DNA of 64,000 bases from assembly GCA_002110485.1 (NCBI GenBank), contig MOWL01000046.1, forward strand, positions 1,116,001 through 1,180,000, read 5' to 3'. The DNA comes from Emergomyces orientalis (taxonomy: Eukaryota; Ascomycota; Eurotiomycetes; Onygenales; Ajellomycetaceae). A program made the position numbers and the translations under genes. The notes beneath the pieces are model-generated. The model was given only the letters and a program-made list of their open reading frames with translations, had not been told where the DNA came from and did not search any database. Shown here in pieces: positions 1 to 10,906 of this stretch (its first letter is position 1; each line of letters opens with the position of its first letter).

Positions 1-478
1 CGGCAGGCAAGGGTTTCTATAATGTCGTTCACCGTTCATTTTTTCTGTTTGATATAACTACACTTCTTCTTCCTCTTCTTTTTCTTTGTTCTCCTGCAAG
101 ATGCAGATACCCCGTTTGTTCGCTTTCCTTCCTCTTATGTTCGTTTTCCATTCATATCAGAATATTGTGTATGTACGCCAAGAGTACCAGTCCCAATGAA
201 ATGGATATATCGTACAGACAAAGCTATAATTCTCTATTTATATTCTTTGATGTCTAACCCTCATATCCCTCTCCCTTCTTTCAAGAGGCTAGAAAACAAC
301 GACGGACTAGGGGTATCCACGAGGGATATCTAAAACGCATATAAAACTACACAACCAACGATCCCATCCCATCCAACCCCATATCATATCATATCATGTC
401 ATATCACATCAAACCATTCGCCCCTCACTCCTGAGGAGAAGGAAGGAAGGAAGAAGAAAAAAACCCTGGAACAAACGA
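1..478. other. intergenic, left edge
   Basis: No gene seen. The stretch is pyrimidine-rich at the left and carries a run of imperfect CATAT pentanucleotide repeats around 380-410. It lies downstream of the minus-strand phosphatase gene and probably includes its 3' untranslated region, but no poly(A) signal was assigned. Confidence 0.5.
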
Positions 479-1724
479 TCAATTAATCAACTCCGTATTC
501 CAACCCCCCTGAACCCCCAACCCTTCCGCCCCTTTACACTCCGGCGCCTTACCCGGCGGCTCAACCATTCTACCATCAACTTCCCTACCCCCATCTCTCC
601 TAACCACCCTCACAAGCACTGGAATCACACCCCCGGTTTCCAACCTAAATTCCCTATGCCCCATAACCTCCAACAACGACGTAATCGCCCCCGAATGCGC
701 CGTCAGTGATATATACGTGCTCGCGCCGTTGTCATGTTGGACAATATCATCTAGGAAGCGCCGTAGGCGGGCCGTGCGTGCGGAGTTGGATTCACGCAGG
801 TCAGGGTCCCAGAGGGGGTCGGTGGGCGCGAAATGGGGTTCGAGGGTGAAGTGGGGGTAGGTTTTTGTTATGTGGGCTGCTGAGGAGCGGCGGTCGCAGG
901 TGTGTATTCCTAAGGTTTCGCGGAGGAGCTGTGGAGAGGGTATATGTGGGGTTAATTTTGTGTTTTTTTGTATTTTTTTTCTTCCTTTATTTTTTTTTGC
1001 GCAGGCGGTTACTGAGGGCGATGCATACCTCTTTCACAACTGGTTTAAATTGCCTATCCGGGGGGAGGGATAGGTTGTTAAATGTCAAATTTGCGGTTTG
1101 CAGGCACCGGTCGAGGGGACTGGTGTAGTATGATTGTGGTAGGGGGATATGGTGTTTCATCTGTTCGGTCCATGTGGAGCGGGCGTGTATGGCCTGCGCG
1201 ATGCCTGTTTCTGTCAGATGTGCATCGGACCAGGTTATGCTGCCGTTGCCGTCGAGTTTGGACCAGTAGCACTACGAGGGAGGTTAGTATTCGGCGTTAT
1301 GTGAGGAAGACATGTTAGGAGTAAATGGCCGCATACATCCCACGCCTCGGTTCCGTAAAACTCCTCTGCAACGTTATGGTATCCCTCACCGTGTCGGCCC
1401 ATGTAGAAGAGTTTGAACTCTGTATGCTTGTCTGCGTGGGCGTTTAGGGATTGCAGTTTTCGCGCGAAACGGTCCCACTGCGTCTTCTCGTGGTTCGGGT
1501 CGAGGTCCTCGTCTGTATCGTAAGTTTGATTTATGAGGCCGAACGCTCTTGCTGCCTACGTTTTATTAGCCTGGTGCTTCTTCCTTTTTGGAGTCTACTT
1601 TCAGGGTAGCAGATCGGGAATGCACGTAGTCAAAATTTGCGGGGTCTGTTGCGGGGTCATCTTGCAGGAAATATCCTGTCACAGTACTATATTCGAAATG
1701 TGAGAGTGCGAGAGATTCGACCAT
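479..1724 (-). CDS. phosphoglycerate mutase-like histidine phosphatase (PMU1 type)
   Basis: Histidine acid phosphatase superfamily protein of the fungal PMU1 type; the substrate is unknown. Four exons join in phase: 1724-1599, 1555-1337, 1271-1029 and 928-479, giving 345 residues. The spliced product opens with the family's TGYFLQDDPATDP segment, has the catalytic RHGEGYHN motif at the end of exon 2, a second conserved block LTETGIAQA in exon 3, and the C-terminal LTAHSGAI block holding the second catalytic His. Intron 1 has a CTAAT branch point and a TAG acceptor. The first in-frame ATG is at 1724. The frame stays open upstream into a hydrophobic stretch (GATVVVALFTA) but has no ATG there, so a short upstream exon encoding a signal sequence is possible. 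The phosphatase fold is secure; the exact start is less certain. Confidence 0.85.
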
Positions 1725-4571
1725 GGCGGTGAAGAGGGCGACGACCACGGTAGCACCGAGAAGGAAAGGGCTAGATATAGTGCTTAGTTTGTGCCATCAA
1801 TAAATACTTGTCGTTGTTTGTGCTTTTGCCCAGAACAATTGCCGTTGTTCTTTGGCATATGCCATCTCTGAGTATTTGGGAACGCGGAGCGACCATCAAT
1901 TGATGATAGCATTTGTCTTGTAAAATAACCGTAGTTTCATAACTCACATCACAATGTCAACGCGACAGTAACTCTCACATCTCCTTTTCAATCTTTCTAT
2001 CCGCCGTTCTCCGCCGGGTTGTTGCAAGAAACCATTCAGGAAACGCAACATAGGCGCTGGCAGAGAGATATCGGTGTTTCCGCAACCACAAATACAGCTC
2101 CCCTGGCGCCCGTGCTTCGGGCGTGTGGCTTGGTCAGCGGGGCCCAAGGTGGGGTTGAGCTGCTTAAGGTTAGGGATCGTGACAGGTGCGGTGTTGGGCT
2201 ATGTCGGGCAGTTTTGGCATGGTAGATTGGAGAGGCCCAGTCTCCGATTGCGCGCTGGCATCTCGCCAAAGGTGTTGGGCTTGAACAGGCTTGTCTTCCA
2301 GCTCTTGTCCTATGTAGTATAATTAGTAGTAGTAGCAACAATAATATAAATTGAAGGGAGAAGAGTTGGTGGTGGCCCTGTTTGGAGAAACGTTCACTTA
2401 CCTGATTGGGACAATCTGAGGCCGGAGCGAAGGCGGAATATGATTGGTGGACAGAAGGCTGACTACAAGTTTATATAATGGTTTATATAAATATTAATAG
2501 CAGCCAATCATAGCCTTTCTCTGGCCAATGCCATCAGGGGCTGAATATCTCTTCAGAGAGAGTCGAGAATATGATGCTGATTGAACAATGAGAAGAAGAC
2601 TAATTCCATTTCTGCCATTTCCTGTTTTTACCCGAATCCTTGAAAATATTCTCGGATTTGGTGGGCGATGGAATACGCAGTAACTCATGGATTGTTGTCC
2701 AGGTGCCAGATACCAGCAGCGCCCTACCAACAATTTGAAGAGAACTGCGGACAGGTTATGCTGACTTTGGGCCAAACACCGATGGGTGGACAAGGTGACG
2801 GCATGGACAGGATGGATCTTTGGAGTTCCAATATTCAAACCATGTGGAGTCGTCGAGCCGAATCGGCCGGCAACCAATAATCAATTTTCAACTGCCTCAT
2901 CTCATCTCGTGGATGCCATAACACATACATACTAGTATTGCCCTCTCAAATGGTTATACCACCCCGCCCCAAAAGCGAAAGTTTTTCATGTTTGGAATAT
3001 GACTGCACAAGCAGTCTCGTCTGCTATCTCTCTCTCATAGACACCTTGTGATGTTAAAGTCTGGCACCAGCCGGGCATTCGGATCTGAAGTCCAGCTACT
3101 GTATATCTACAGCACATATGGTTGTCGTCTCATCTGCGGGTCAGGCACCCTTGGTGTGCTTTTCCTTGAAACCTTTTAATAGGTTATTACTGCCACCATG
3201 CCTTAATTGTTGGTTACACTTTCTCAGGCATGCAGTGAAGTTCACGGCGCTAAGTCTTCATGGGCATCAGACGAGAGAAGCTGATCGTTGTGAGATCTTG
3301 TACCACTTTACTTAACAGATTCAGAGCTCAGCCTACTAATCTCAGGCACCACTACACATCGCAAAACTTTACCGAGCATTCCTGTGAAACACCATTTCCT
3401 CTTTATCTCTGCATATAGACCCGTCTTACTGTGGAGATGAGTGTTTATTTACACAGGTCTATTAACATTTTTCAGGGAGATTGTCTTGTATTCTAAGAGA
3501 CTTGGTCATTATCGCGCGGAATTAGCAATGCCTCGATCATATTCCTGGCAAGACAATCAGTCCCTTGGAGCGAGGGGTGTGAGCGGTGGCATATCCCTGG
3601 AGATATGCGAGAAGGATCTGCACATTTGGGCAGCATGAACAATATTGGGCGAATGTTTTGTGAGTTGCTTTGTGGTGAGCCGCGCTGGCAGGGCATACAG
3701 GTGTCAGCCACCCCAAAGTCGTGTTGGAGCTCTGGCCGGCTCAAATCAGCCTGGTGCGGCTGTTGGGAGGTAAAAATGCCGTGGCTCACCCGTCATGCTC
3801 TTGTTAATTTCATCAAATTGGCACTTTAAAAGACCACGCTCTCAGTAATGTTCCACCTTTTTTATATGCACAATGGCCTGACTTACTACTTGAGTACTTA
3901 ACAACGCCGGGATGAGCACCCAGTCTGATAGTGGAGCTATGAAGACGATTGCTGTACCCAACTTTAATCTACCTTCCAGGTACATTTGTGTCAGTGGGCC
4001 CATTTATCACAGTCGCGTACGGGAGGTTACTGGCCAACAGGCTAATATTAGGCTCTGCTCGGAACCAATTTCTTCCATCACTTGGTTAAGCGTTCTATCC
4101 AGACGGGTTGGTGTCAGCCAACTTCTATATGTATTGGACTATTATGTTCCCCTGGCAGTGGGAACGACTAGGGGTTTGGTTATGTGTTTACTCTTATCCC
4201 AGGCGTATGGTCGTTCCACTAAATTCAAGAAGCGAAGGCAGAGAGATTTGGCCGGATGAATTACCTAGCTAATATATTGATATAGTAGAGCCTTTTTTTG
4301 GAACAAGCTGCTTCAACTTATCAGGGCGGGGGAGACGCCGGTTGCTGCTGGGCTATCTGTGGATATAACTCAATCATCGCCGTTTATTTGAACGTTGGGG
4401 GGATTGCGATTCCGACATGAACCATACCGTACACCAGCAAGAAAGACGCCAGAAATTACCCGCTCCTTTTGCAATTACTCAAAAAAGCAAAATGATATTC
4501 ATATACTCATAACTGAAATATCATACAATTTTACTATGTCCCACCCAACAACCGAAAAAATAACCCCGGGA
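1725..4571. other. long intergenic region without recognisable gene
   Basis: About 2.8 kb with no ORF I recognise. The short open frames at 2036-2341, 2494-2877 and 3912-4259 overlap on opposite strands, have no family motifs and show no splice continuity. The stretch is moderately AT-rich and could contain old, decayed repeats, but no terminal repeats or transposase motifs were found. Confidence 0.4.
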
Positions 4572-5066
4572 TCACAGCCTATCATACTCATGCCCCCCTT
4601 CTCTCGCCTTCGTCGCCCGACTAAACTCCCCCGTGTCAACCTCCCTCTCCCCTTCCCTAGCAATCGCTTCATTCTTCCGCACACCTTCCGGATCCTTCAT
4701 TGCGCGGTCAACCGCTGCATTCACGTTTCCACGAATGGTTTCACCGAGACCCTGTATATTTTTGTATCATAGAGGTCAGCTGAACTATTCCTAATAGCAA
4801 TTTCGATCTTATTTATTCAACCCCCTATTATCATTGTTTCCGGAACTTACGTGAACGCCTGCAGCGGTAGATTTGAGGCCGTGACCTACATCCGACGCTG
4901 TTGTTGCCCCGCCTGTCGTACTCCGATCTGGAGGGTCTGTAGATGTATACTGGGTTCCGGCGTCGGCGGTTTGGGTCTGCCCAAGTCGTAGATCAAGGGT
5001 GCTTGTTTCTTGCCCTGATGAAAGGTTGTTGTAGTATGGTGGGGGTTGATACGTATTTTGTGACAT
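4572..5066 (-). CDS. small CsbD/Grg-like conserved fungal protein
   Basis: Protein of 131 residues from two exons, 5066-4851 and 4751-4572, with a phase-0 intron (GTAAGT donor, ACAG acceptor). The N-terminal half is low-complexity, rich in Thr, Ser, Asp and Gln. The C-terminal half has the motif GLGETIRGNVNAAVDRA followed by KNEAIAREGEREVDTGEF, a pattern common in small soluble fungal proteins of the CsbD/glucose-repressible type. These are often induced by stress or carbon limitation, but their molecular function is not established. The gene diverges from the ComA-like gene across a 726-bp interval containing a perfect CRE palindrome. Ending the frame at the unspliced stop would lose the conserved half, so the spliced model is preferred. 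Confidence 0.75.
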
Positions 5067-5458
5067 TGTTCCGTGAGATGTTTGTGCGTCGAAAAGGGGG
5101 GATCGAGGTATTTTGTGTAAAACGGAACAAAATTTTAAGGATAAGAGGATGTAATGGCTTTTGAAATATTATCCAGTTGCTGGATATTTAGAATAGCTGT
5201 ATATATTAATGTTTGTCTGGTAGATCAAGATATGGGGAAGGTTGGAGGGTGTTCCTAGATAGATATCTTTGGCCTCTGCTTTTGATCTTTCGCAGAATTA
5301 CAAAAGAGCAGTTGGGTTGAAATATCAAGAATAATTAGATATATTATCGTTTGCTCTATATAAATTTGCAATTCGTGGCAGTCCTCTTGCTTTATACACT
5401 GTTCATACATAGTTCATGCTTGATCTCGGTGGCAGCGGTTATGACATCAATGCTCCTC

Positions 5459-5466
5459 TGACGTCA
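5459..5466. promoter_or_regulatory. perfect CRE palindrome TGACGTCA
   Basis: The full eight-base cAMP-response/ATF palindrome lies between the divergent starts at 5066 (minus) and 5793 (plus), with a near match (ATGACATCA) just upstream at 5441-5449. In fungi such sites bind Atf1/CREB-type bZIP factors under stress. Occupancy here is inference from sequence alone. Confidence 0.5.
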
Positions 5467-5792
5467 TAGTAGCCCCTATCAAACGCCCGCAGTTTGAAGC
5501 TCTGATCGTTTCACAACGAAGTTTTTATTTATCAGGAGTAGTCTCCGTTGCTGGCCCTGATCCTGGTCCTGATCTGCTTACATCAAGATGTCGTCAGAAT
5601 TTCTGTAGCTGTTAGGAGGGCCATCTCATCTGGTTGAAATAAATATGACAAGGAGCTTCTCCCTGTTCTCAACGTAATTAACTTTGGATGCCCTATTGCA
5701 ATTTACCTCTCATTCGGAATTTGAAAGCATAAACGTCTTGTTGAGAGGAATAATATTAAACCACTTCATCAAATTGCACGCACACAGCCAAA

Positions 5793-7431
5793 ATGCTCCC
5801 AATTCCTCGATCCGCAGGCTACAGATCCTGCAGCGCACTATCCCACCTCCTAGTGCCAGCACAGAATGTCACAACGGCCGTCCCACTGTCCTTCTGCGGG
5901 GGAAGCTTGGACGCAAATACTAATACTACTAGAAGCTTCTCCGCGTCACCCTTAGCTAAGAAGGAATCTAAAATCAAAACTCTTCTTCAGGACAAGCAAC
6001 ATGGCCTTGGATTTGCGAGATCGAATGCATGTCCTATGAAGCCGAGGAAACGGGGCGTCACGGAAATTAGAGGGCCGTATTATTCGGTACAGTCTGCTTG
6101 GCTTTTGTACCATTGCGATTTTATATGGATACCTGTGCATGAGTATTTGCCTAGATCAAGTAATTCGAATGCTGACGTACCGGTCGTATAGGTAATGGGC
6201 AAGAGATACCTAGCGGATGTTCTTGAGACGTTAGCATTAGTTTATTATACTTCGTTAACTTAGCTAGGGCTGATCTGACATGGTTTCCTGGACAGAATGG
6301 GACACTATGTCGACGGGCTTAAATTTTCAGGAGGTTTGTGTGGGCCCCTGATGAGTATATCGCTCAATATCCCATAATGGCTAACGAAATGCTGTTGACT
6401 TGTGTTAGGCTCCTTTTCGCTCTTCGAAGAAAAAAAGTTGAGAGAACTGATCGATCTTGCCCATCAACATGATGTTTATGTTTCCACGGTAGGTATTATC
6501 ATTCCACTCTCGCAACAATGGCGAGAAGTGGGTATCATATTTCTTTCAATGAGGCTGCTAATCAGCTTGGTAGGGCGGCTGGGCCGAGCATCTCCTCACA
6601 CACCCAGATGCAGCTTCTGTAATGGAAAAATATTTGCAAAAATGCAAAGATTTAGGGTTAGTCCTTCAAACCATTCATGTTCGGTGGTTAGCCGGCAAGC
6701 TAAACGCAAGCTTCAATAGGTTCGATGTCGTCGAAATATCTTCCGGATTCTTATCTTTCCCCGCGGATGATTGGCTCCGGCTGGTGGATAAAGTCCACTC
6801 GTATGGTCTCAAGGCGAAACCTGAACTAGGGATCCAATTCGGAGCTGGCGGAGGTATGTGCTATTTGTTACTGTCATCATAATTCGCTATGATCCATGCG
6901 AAATGATCCCTGTCAAGCATCACTGATCGTTCACCACATACTGACAAAATTTCAACTAGATACATCTGCCGCTGAGCTTGAAGCATTTGGCACCGATGAC
7001 CCTGGAAAATTGATCAATTTAGGGAGACGATTCCTCAATGCAGGCGTTGAGCGGCTGATGATTGAAAGCGAGGGTATCACAGAGAATGTCAGATCCTGGA
7101 GAACAGATGTTGTTTCACAGATCATGAAGGAATTGCCGCCTGAGCAAGTTATGTTTGAAGGTATGCAATCCAAGTTTCTGAACTCCTTTCATTTTGGTAT
7201 ACCGTGTATTATGGGTTTTTATCCTTCCATCAAGAGCCTGACAAGGAGTTTTTTGAGAACGTTACAGCTGCCGACCCCCGCGTGTTTAACTGGTATATCC
7301 GTGAATTTGGCATCGATGTCAATGTCTTTGTCGATCATTCACAAATCGTGCAGTTGTCATGTCTGCGACGCGGAATCTGGGGGATGGCAGATACATTCGG
7401 GAGGGTAGTTTCATACAGACCAGACGAGTGA
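5793..7431 (+). CDS. ComA-family phosphosulfolactate synthase-like protein (HSA32 type)
   Basis: Spliced product of 343 residues from eight exons: 5793-6086, 6192-6229, 6296-6333, 6409-6488, 6574-6656, 6720-6853, 6960-7160 and 7268-7431; every junction keeps phase. It reads as a full (2R)-phospho-3-sulfolactate synthase (ComA) TIM-barrel protein with the segments TEIRGPYYS, YVDGLKFSGGSFSLF, FDVVEISSGFLS, GLKAKPELGIQFGAGG and ERLMIESEGITE, and ends in the SCLRRGIWG block. In archaea ComA acts in coenzyme M synthesis; plant HSA32 is a relative needed for long-term thermotolerance. The role in fungi is unknown. The first about 50 residues are Arg/Ser-rich with few acidic residues, suggesting mitochondrial import (inference). 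A CRE lies in the shared upstream region. Confidence 0.88.
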
Positions 7432-8621
7432 ATAGTTCATACGTTATTGATTCCCATGGCTCTTACGGTAGGTAGGTTGAAAGCTATTGCGGCTAGCTAT
7501 AGGCCGAGATAGTTGGAATAATCGGATATATCCAGTTTTCTGCATTTGCTCGGAATCTAGGCTCTCTGTTGTGGTTGAATGAATGTTTCTCGGCGGGGCT
7601 CCAAATTGTTAGTGAAAATCCATGGATGGCGCCCCTTAAATCTGCTTACTAAACAGTGAGTGACATAAAAATGCAAAGTGGTTAAAATATCCGTTTTTCT
7701 GAAAAGTGCATTGTTGTTGGTGATTGTAACTGCTTCAACCTGTCATGTATCTACATGCAAGCCTTGATACTCGCTTTCTGGACTCCCGAAAGAGATGTTT
7801 TCGGTATCTGGCACCGTAGCCCATGCGAACTTGCATCTCACGTCGAACCATTCCTGTAGTATCTCATTCGACTTTCCGCCTGCGGGGATGAAATCTAAAG
7901 GGCGAGTGACTGCACTGTGTTGATCTAGATACCAGCTATTCGATCCGGGCTGGACGCTGATTGAGACATAACATCTCCGCAGATGTGGATATTTGACATA
8001 TTGTGTCGTCTGCTCGTCATGGTTGAGTTGCACGTTCAACTGGAAAATGACCACATTTTGTTCAAAATGTGAAGCGCAGCGTCAATTTAGGAAAAGAACC
8101 ATATCTTCAACGCGGAGGGACGCTGAGTTTCAAGTACAATGCATGATCTACTTTTGGAGGCTGACGTTCGGGCAAACACATACATGAAATATACGTGGTT
8201 CGAATTGGAGAGCAGAGATGCAATACACGGTGTTGATTGGTAGCCTCCGAATATTTCCTAGAAATCGATGAATAGCTATTTCACACGCTTCCTCTATGCA
8301 TATGACAATCTTTGTTAGTAACTGGATATTTATTGTTTCTTTGAGTGAATCTGCGATACCTGATCCGAGCTGGACCGCCGTTAGGCCGAACTATCAGCAT
8401 CCGCTGGAGTATTACTTTGCAATATATCAGGTTCGGAGCACGTGTGATCTTTTCCGGTGTGCATTTTGATCTTAATATTTTAAAGATTCATTACTATGCT
8501 GTTCATTTTAACCTCCCTCCAAAACTAATATTGGGCTGTGCAGGCAATCCCCGCACCAAATTCGGCACGAGAACATTAAGAACCATATTCCTACAATATA
8601 AATTAACGTCGGTCAAATAGT
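7432..8621. other. intergenic between ComA-like gene and 431-residue ORF
   Basis: Apart from the uncertain minus-strand frame at 7743-8054, nothing is recognised. The last 300 bases are AT-rich and form the likely promoter of the plus-strand ORF starting at 8622. Confidence 0.4.
7743..8054 (-). CDS. hypothetical exon or short ORF
   Basis: An open frame of about 103 codons whose composition looks more protein-like than its neighbours (balanced residues, segments such as SISVQPGSNSWYLD and VRCKFAWATVPDTENISFG). No family was recognised and no convincing partner exon was found upstream at 8060-8600. It could be one exon of a lineage-specific gene, a decayed gene, or chance. The first in-frame codon is not a strong ATG context. 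Confidence 0.2.
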   Translation of the reverse strand: MVIFQLNVQLNHDEQTTQYVKYPHLRRCYVSISVQPGSNSWYLDQHSAVTRPLDFIPAGGKSNEILQEWFDVRCKFAWATVPDTENISFGSPESEYQGLHVDT

Positions 8622-9917
8622 ATGGTGAATTGGGACGAGCTCTTCGCTTCTGCCAAGGGGAAGAAGATATCGTCGGGAAGGCGGTGGAAAGCCGGGGGCG
8701 GTGATACAAGCCAAACATGGTCTCAGATACCCGGCATACCTGGAATACCAGGCGTGACTGATATAACAGCGGGAGTTAAGAACATTTGGGAAGGGTATAG
8801 CACAGAGAGGAATGGGCGAGTATTTCGAGATGAATTGCAAAAAACTGGGGTCGCAGTCAGACAAGGCATACCCAGCATTCAAACATGCGCAGAATCACTT
8901 TCAGTCTTCCTCAAGTGCAAGAATGCGTTTGATCTTTTTTCGGCTTTCCTTAATGGAATACGAGTTGTCGCCCAATTCGTTGAGGTTCTTCAGGGACCCT
9001 CTGCTCTTGAAGAGATCGGTCATAACATCCATCGTGAGCTGGAGGCGCAGACAGGCCTTAGAGCTCCAAAAACTTTTGCAAAGCAAATTCATAAAGTCGT
9101 CATGCATCAAACATCACTACATCATGAAGACGGCATTCCACATTTTTACTTCCTATACCATCCCGACACCGACTGGCATGGATATTTCTTTGACATCGTT
9201 TCGCAGAAGCCACTACCCCCGAACCTCTTAGGTGTCTCGGAAAACCTTGACGCTCTCTGTCTATGGATGATCTTCCTCAGACAATATCTTGATAAAGGCG
9301 AGGACAGAAAAGTACGATTCCACCTTATCATCCCCGCCTATCGGCCTATGCTCATCAAAGACCCCCTGATATTCCCGCACAAGCTATTCCCGCTTACAGT
9401 CCAGGGGCTGAAACACGACTCCAAGGAGTATGTCTGGTTTAACCTGCCGACCCTCAATGAAACCGATGCCTACTCCCTCGATCTGAAAGATGTCGGTAAC
9501 ATATACCACTCTCCAAGCGGGGGTAGAGACGGTGCAGCCATGACTACCTTTGCAGCCTCCACCGCAGGTTGGTTTGGGGCAACCATATGGGCAACCTCCC
9601 TAGCAGCTCCGATTCTCGCCCCCTTTGTATGTCTGAGTTCAGGAGTGAGTGGCATGGTTGGTGCAGTACAAGCTACCAAACATGCCCATGAATCCTTCAA
9701 TCAGAAACGACCCCGAGTACTAGGGGAGTGCATCAATGATGATGATAGAGGAAGCGGAGATGGCAGCAGTAGCATCACTAGTGTTAGCCGACCCCCAAGT
9801 GGGCGGGAGTTCATTGTTCAGCCAGGCACTCAGACTGTGTCACGTAGGCGTCGCCATGAGCACGAGAACAGGCGGCGACGCCAAAGACGGCACCATGGAG
9901 CAAAATCAGCCAGTTAG
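8622..9917 (+). CDS. unrecognised 431-residue protein with hydrophobic Gly/Ala segment and Arg-rich tail
   Basis: A single uninterrupted exon of 431 codons. I do not recognise the family. Visible parts: a basic start (residues 1-30); a Pro/Gly turn GIPGIPGVTD near 38-47; a helical region to about 150; a central globular part with blocks such as YFLYHPDTDWHGYFFDI, LIIPAYRPMLIKDPL and EYVWFNLPTL; a hydrophobic stretch rich in Ala, Gly, Ser and Thr at about 305-350 that could form one or two membrane segments; an acidic patch ECINDDDRG; and an Arg/His-rich tail at 407-431. No signal peptide is evident. Neighbours give no functional clue. The central part looks conserved in style, so this is probably a real gene. 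No intron is needed. Confidence 0.7.
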   Translation: MVNWDELFASAKGKKISSGRRWKAGGGDTSQTWSQIPGIPGIPGVTDITAGVKNIWEGYSTERNGRVFRDELQKTGVAVRQGIPSIQTCAESLSVFLKCKNAFDLFSAFLNGIRVVAQFVEVLQGPSALEEIGHNIHRELEAQTGLRAPKTFAKQIHKVVMHQTSLHHEDGIPHFYFLYHPDTDWHGYFFDIVSQKPLPPNLLGVSENLDALCLWMIFLRQYLDKGEDRKVRFHLIIPAYRPMLIKDPLIFPHKLFPLTVQGLKHDSKEYVWFNLPTLNETDAYSLDLKDVGNIYHSPSGGRDGAAMTTFAASTAGWFGATIWATSLAAPILAPFVCLSSGVSGMVGAVQATKHAHESFNQKRPRVLGECINDDDRGSGDGSSSITSVSRPPSGREFIVQPGTQTVSRRRRHEHENRRRRQRRHHGAKSAS

Positions 9918-10906
9918 TCCCCTCAACGGGAAATGGGAAAGGTGGAGGGAGACTAATAGACGGGGCGCTCGGTTTTTCCTATGTCATTGAACATGTCCGC
10001 GCGAAGGGCCTCATCTAATAATAATATCGTATTTCGTGGCCGTTGTTTACAGGGAAGATAGGTCACAGGAGAGCACATTAAATAGTGATGGAAGTGCACC
10101 AGAAATATCATATTTTGTGGGAACATTCAGTATTAAAATACCTTTGGCGCAGCATTGTCGAAGCCCTTCCTGAAGCCTTCCTTGGGCCCCAATCAGCCCC
10201 CTTAACTTAGTGGAAGCTACCTGCTTATGTAAATCCTGAAGGGAAGTGATTTTAATTACATTACTCATTTTATGTTACTTAGCTTGATAGTGTTCAAAGT
10301 TAATTGTAACCACTCATAAGCGAAAAGCTCACTAAAAACTTGTGGACTTAAAGGTGGAGAGAAGAAGAAGAAGAAGAAGGACAAGCACAAATGGAAGCAA
10401 AACTAGTTTGCAATATTAATTCATATTTTAATATAAATATATTGTCCCATCAAAGAAAGACCTTCTTAACCTCGAAGACAGGCAGAGCTCATCTATTTGG
10501 CTTCTCTATTCCCCTCTATTCCCCTCGTTCAATTTTTCTTGTTCCTACTCTGCCTCCCATTTGTCCTTTAAATGACGAAAACATGAGGTATTGGATTGCC
10601 ATTACATCACATTAGGAAATAGAGTGTGGGGAGTTCGCGGCGTGTGTGCTGGGGACAGAAGATGGGGATGTTTCAGTGACCCGAAATGTTAAAATGGGGT
10701 GGGTATATTAAGGTAACAAAAAGCATAAACTGGAAGTGTGGATAAAGCCAAAGTGACGCAACAAGCAAATTGAGATACACTAGGGGGAGTTTGGGGGTGT
10801 AACATCCGTCTATCCACTTTGTTGTCGGAGGCTTTCTTATCAAAACTATCCAATATGAACCAGACTCGTAGCTTGGTATCCAGCGGGCGGTCGAGATGGG
10901 CTAGGA
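9918..10906. other. intergenic between convergent genes
   Basis: This lies between the ends of two convergent genes. A minus-strand frame at 10047-10268 begins with a thioredoxin-like N-terminal phrase (VIKITSLQDLHKQVASTK) but lacks the WCGPC active site and soon loses similarity, so it is treated as a possible relic only. A short (AAG)n run lies at 10361-10379. Confidence 0.35.

Noticed and set aside
2036..2341. Overlapping open frames on both strands
   Set aside because: Neither has family motifs, splice partners or protein-like composition; they probably arise from locally GC-rich sequence.
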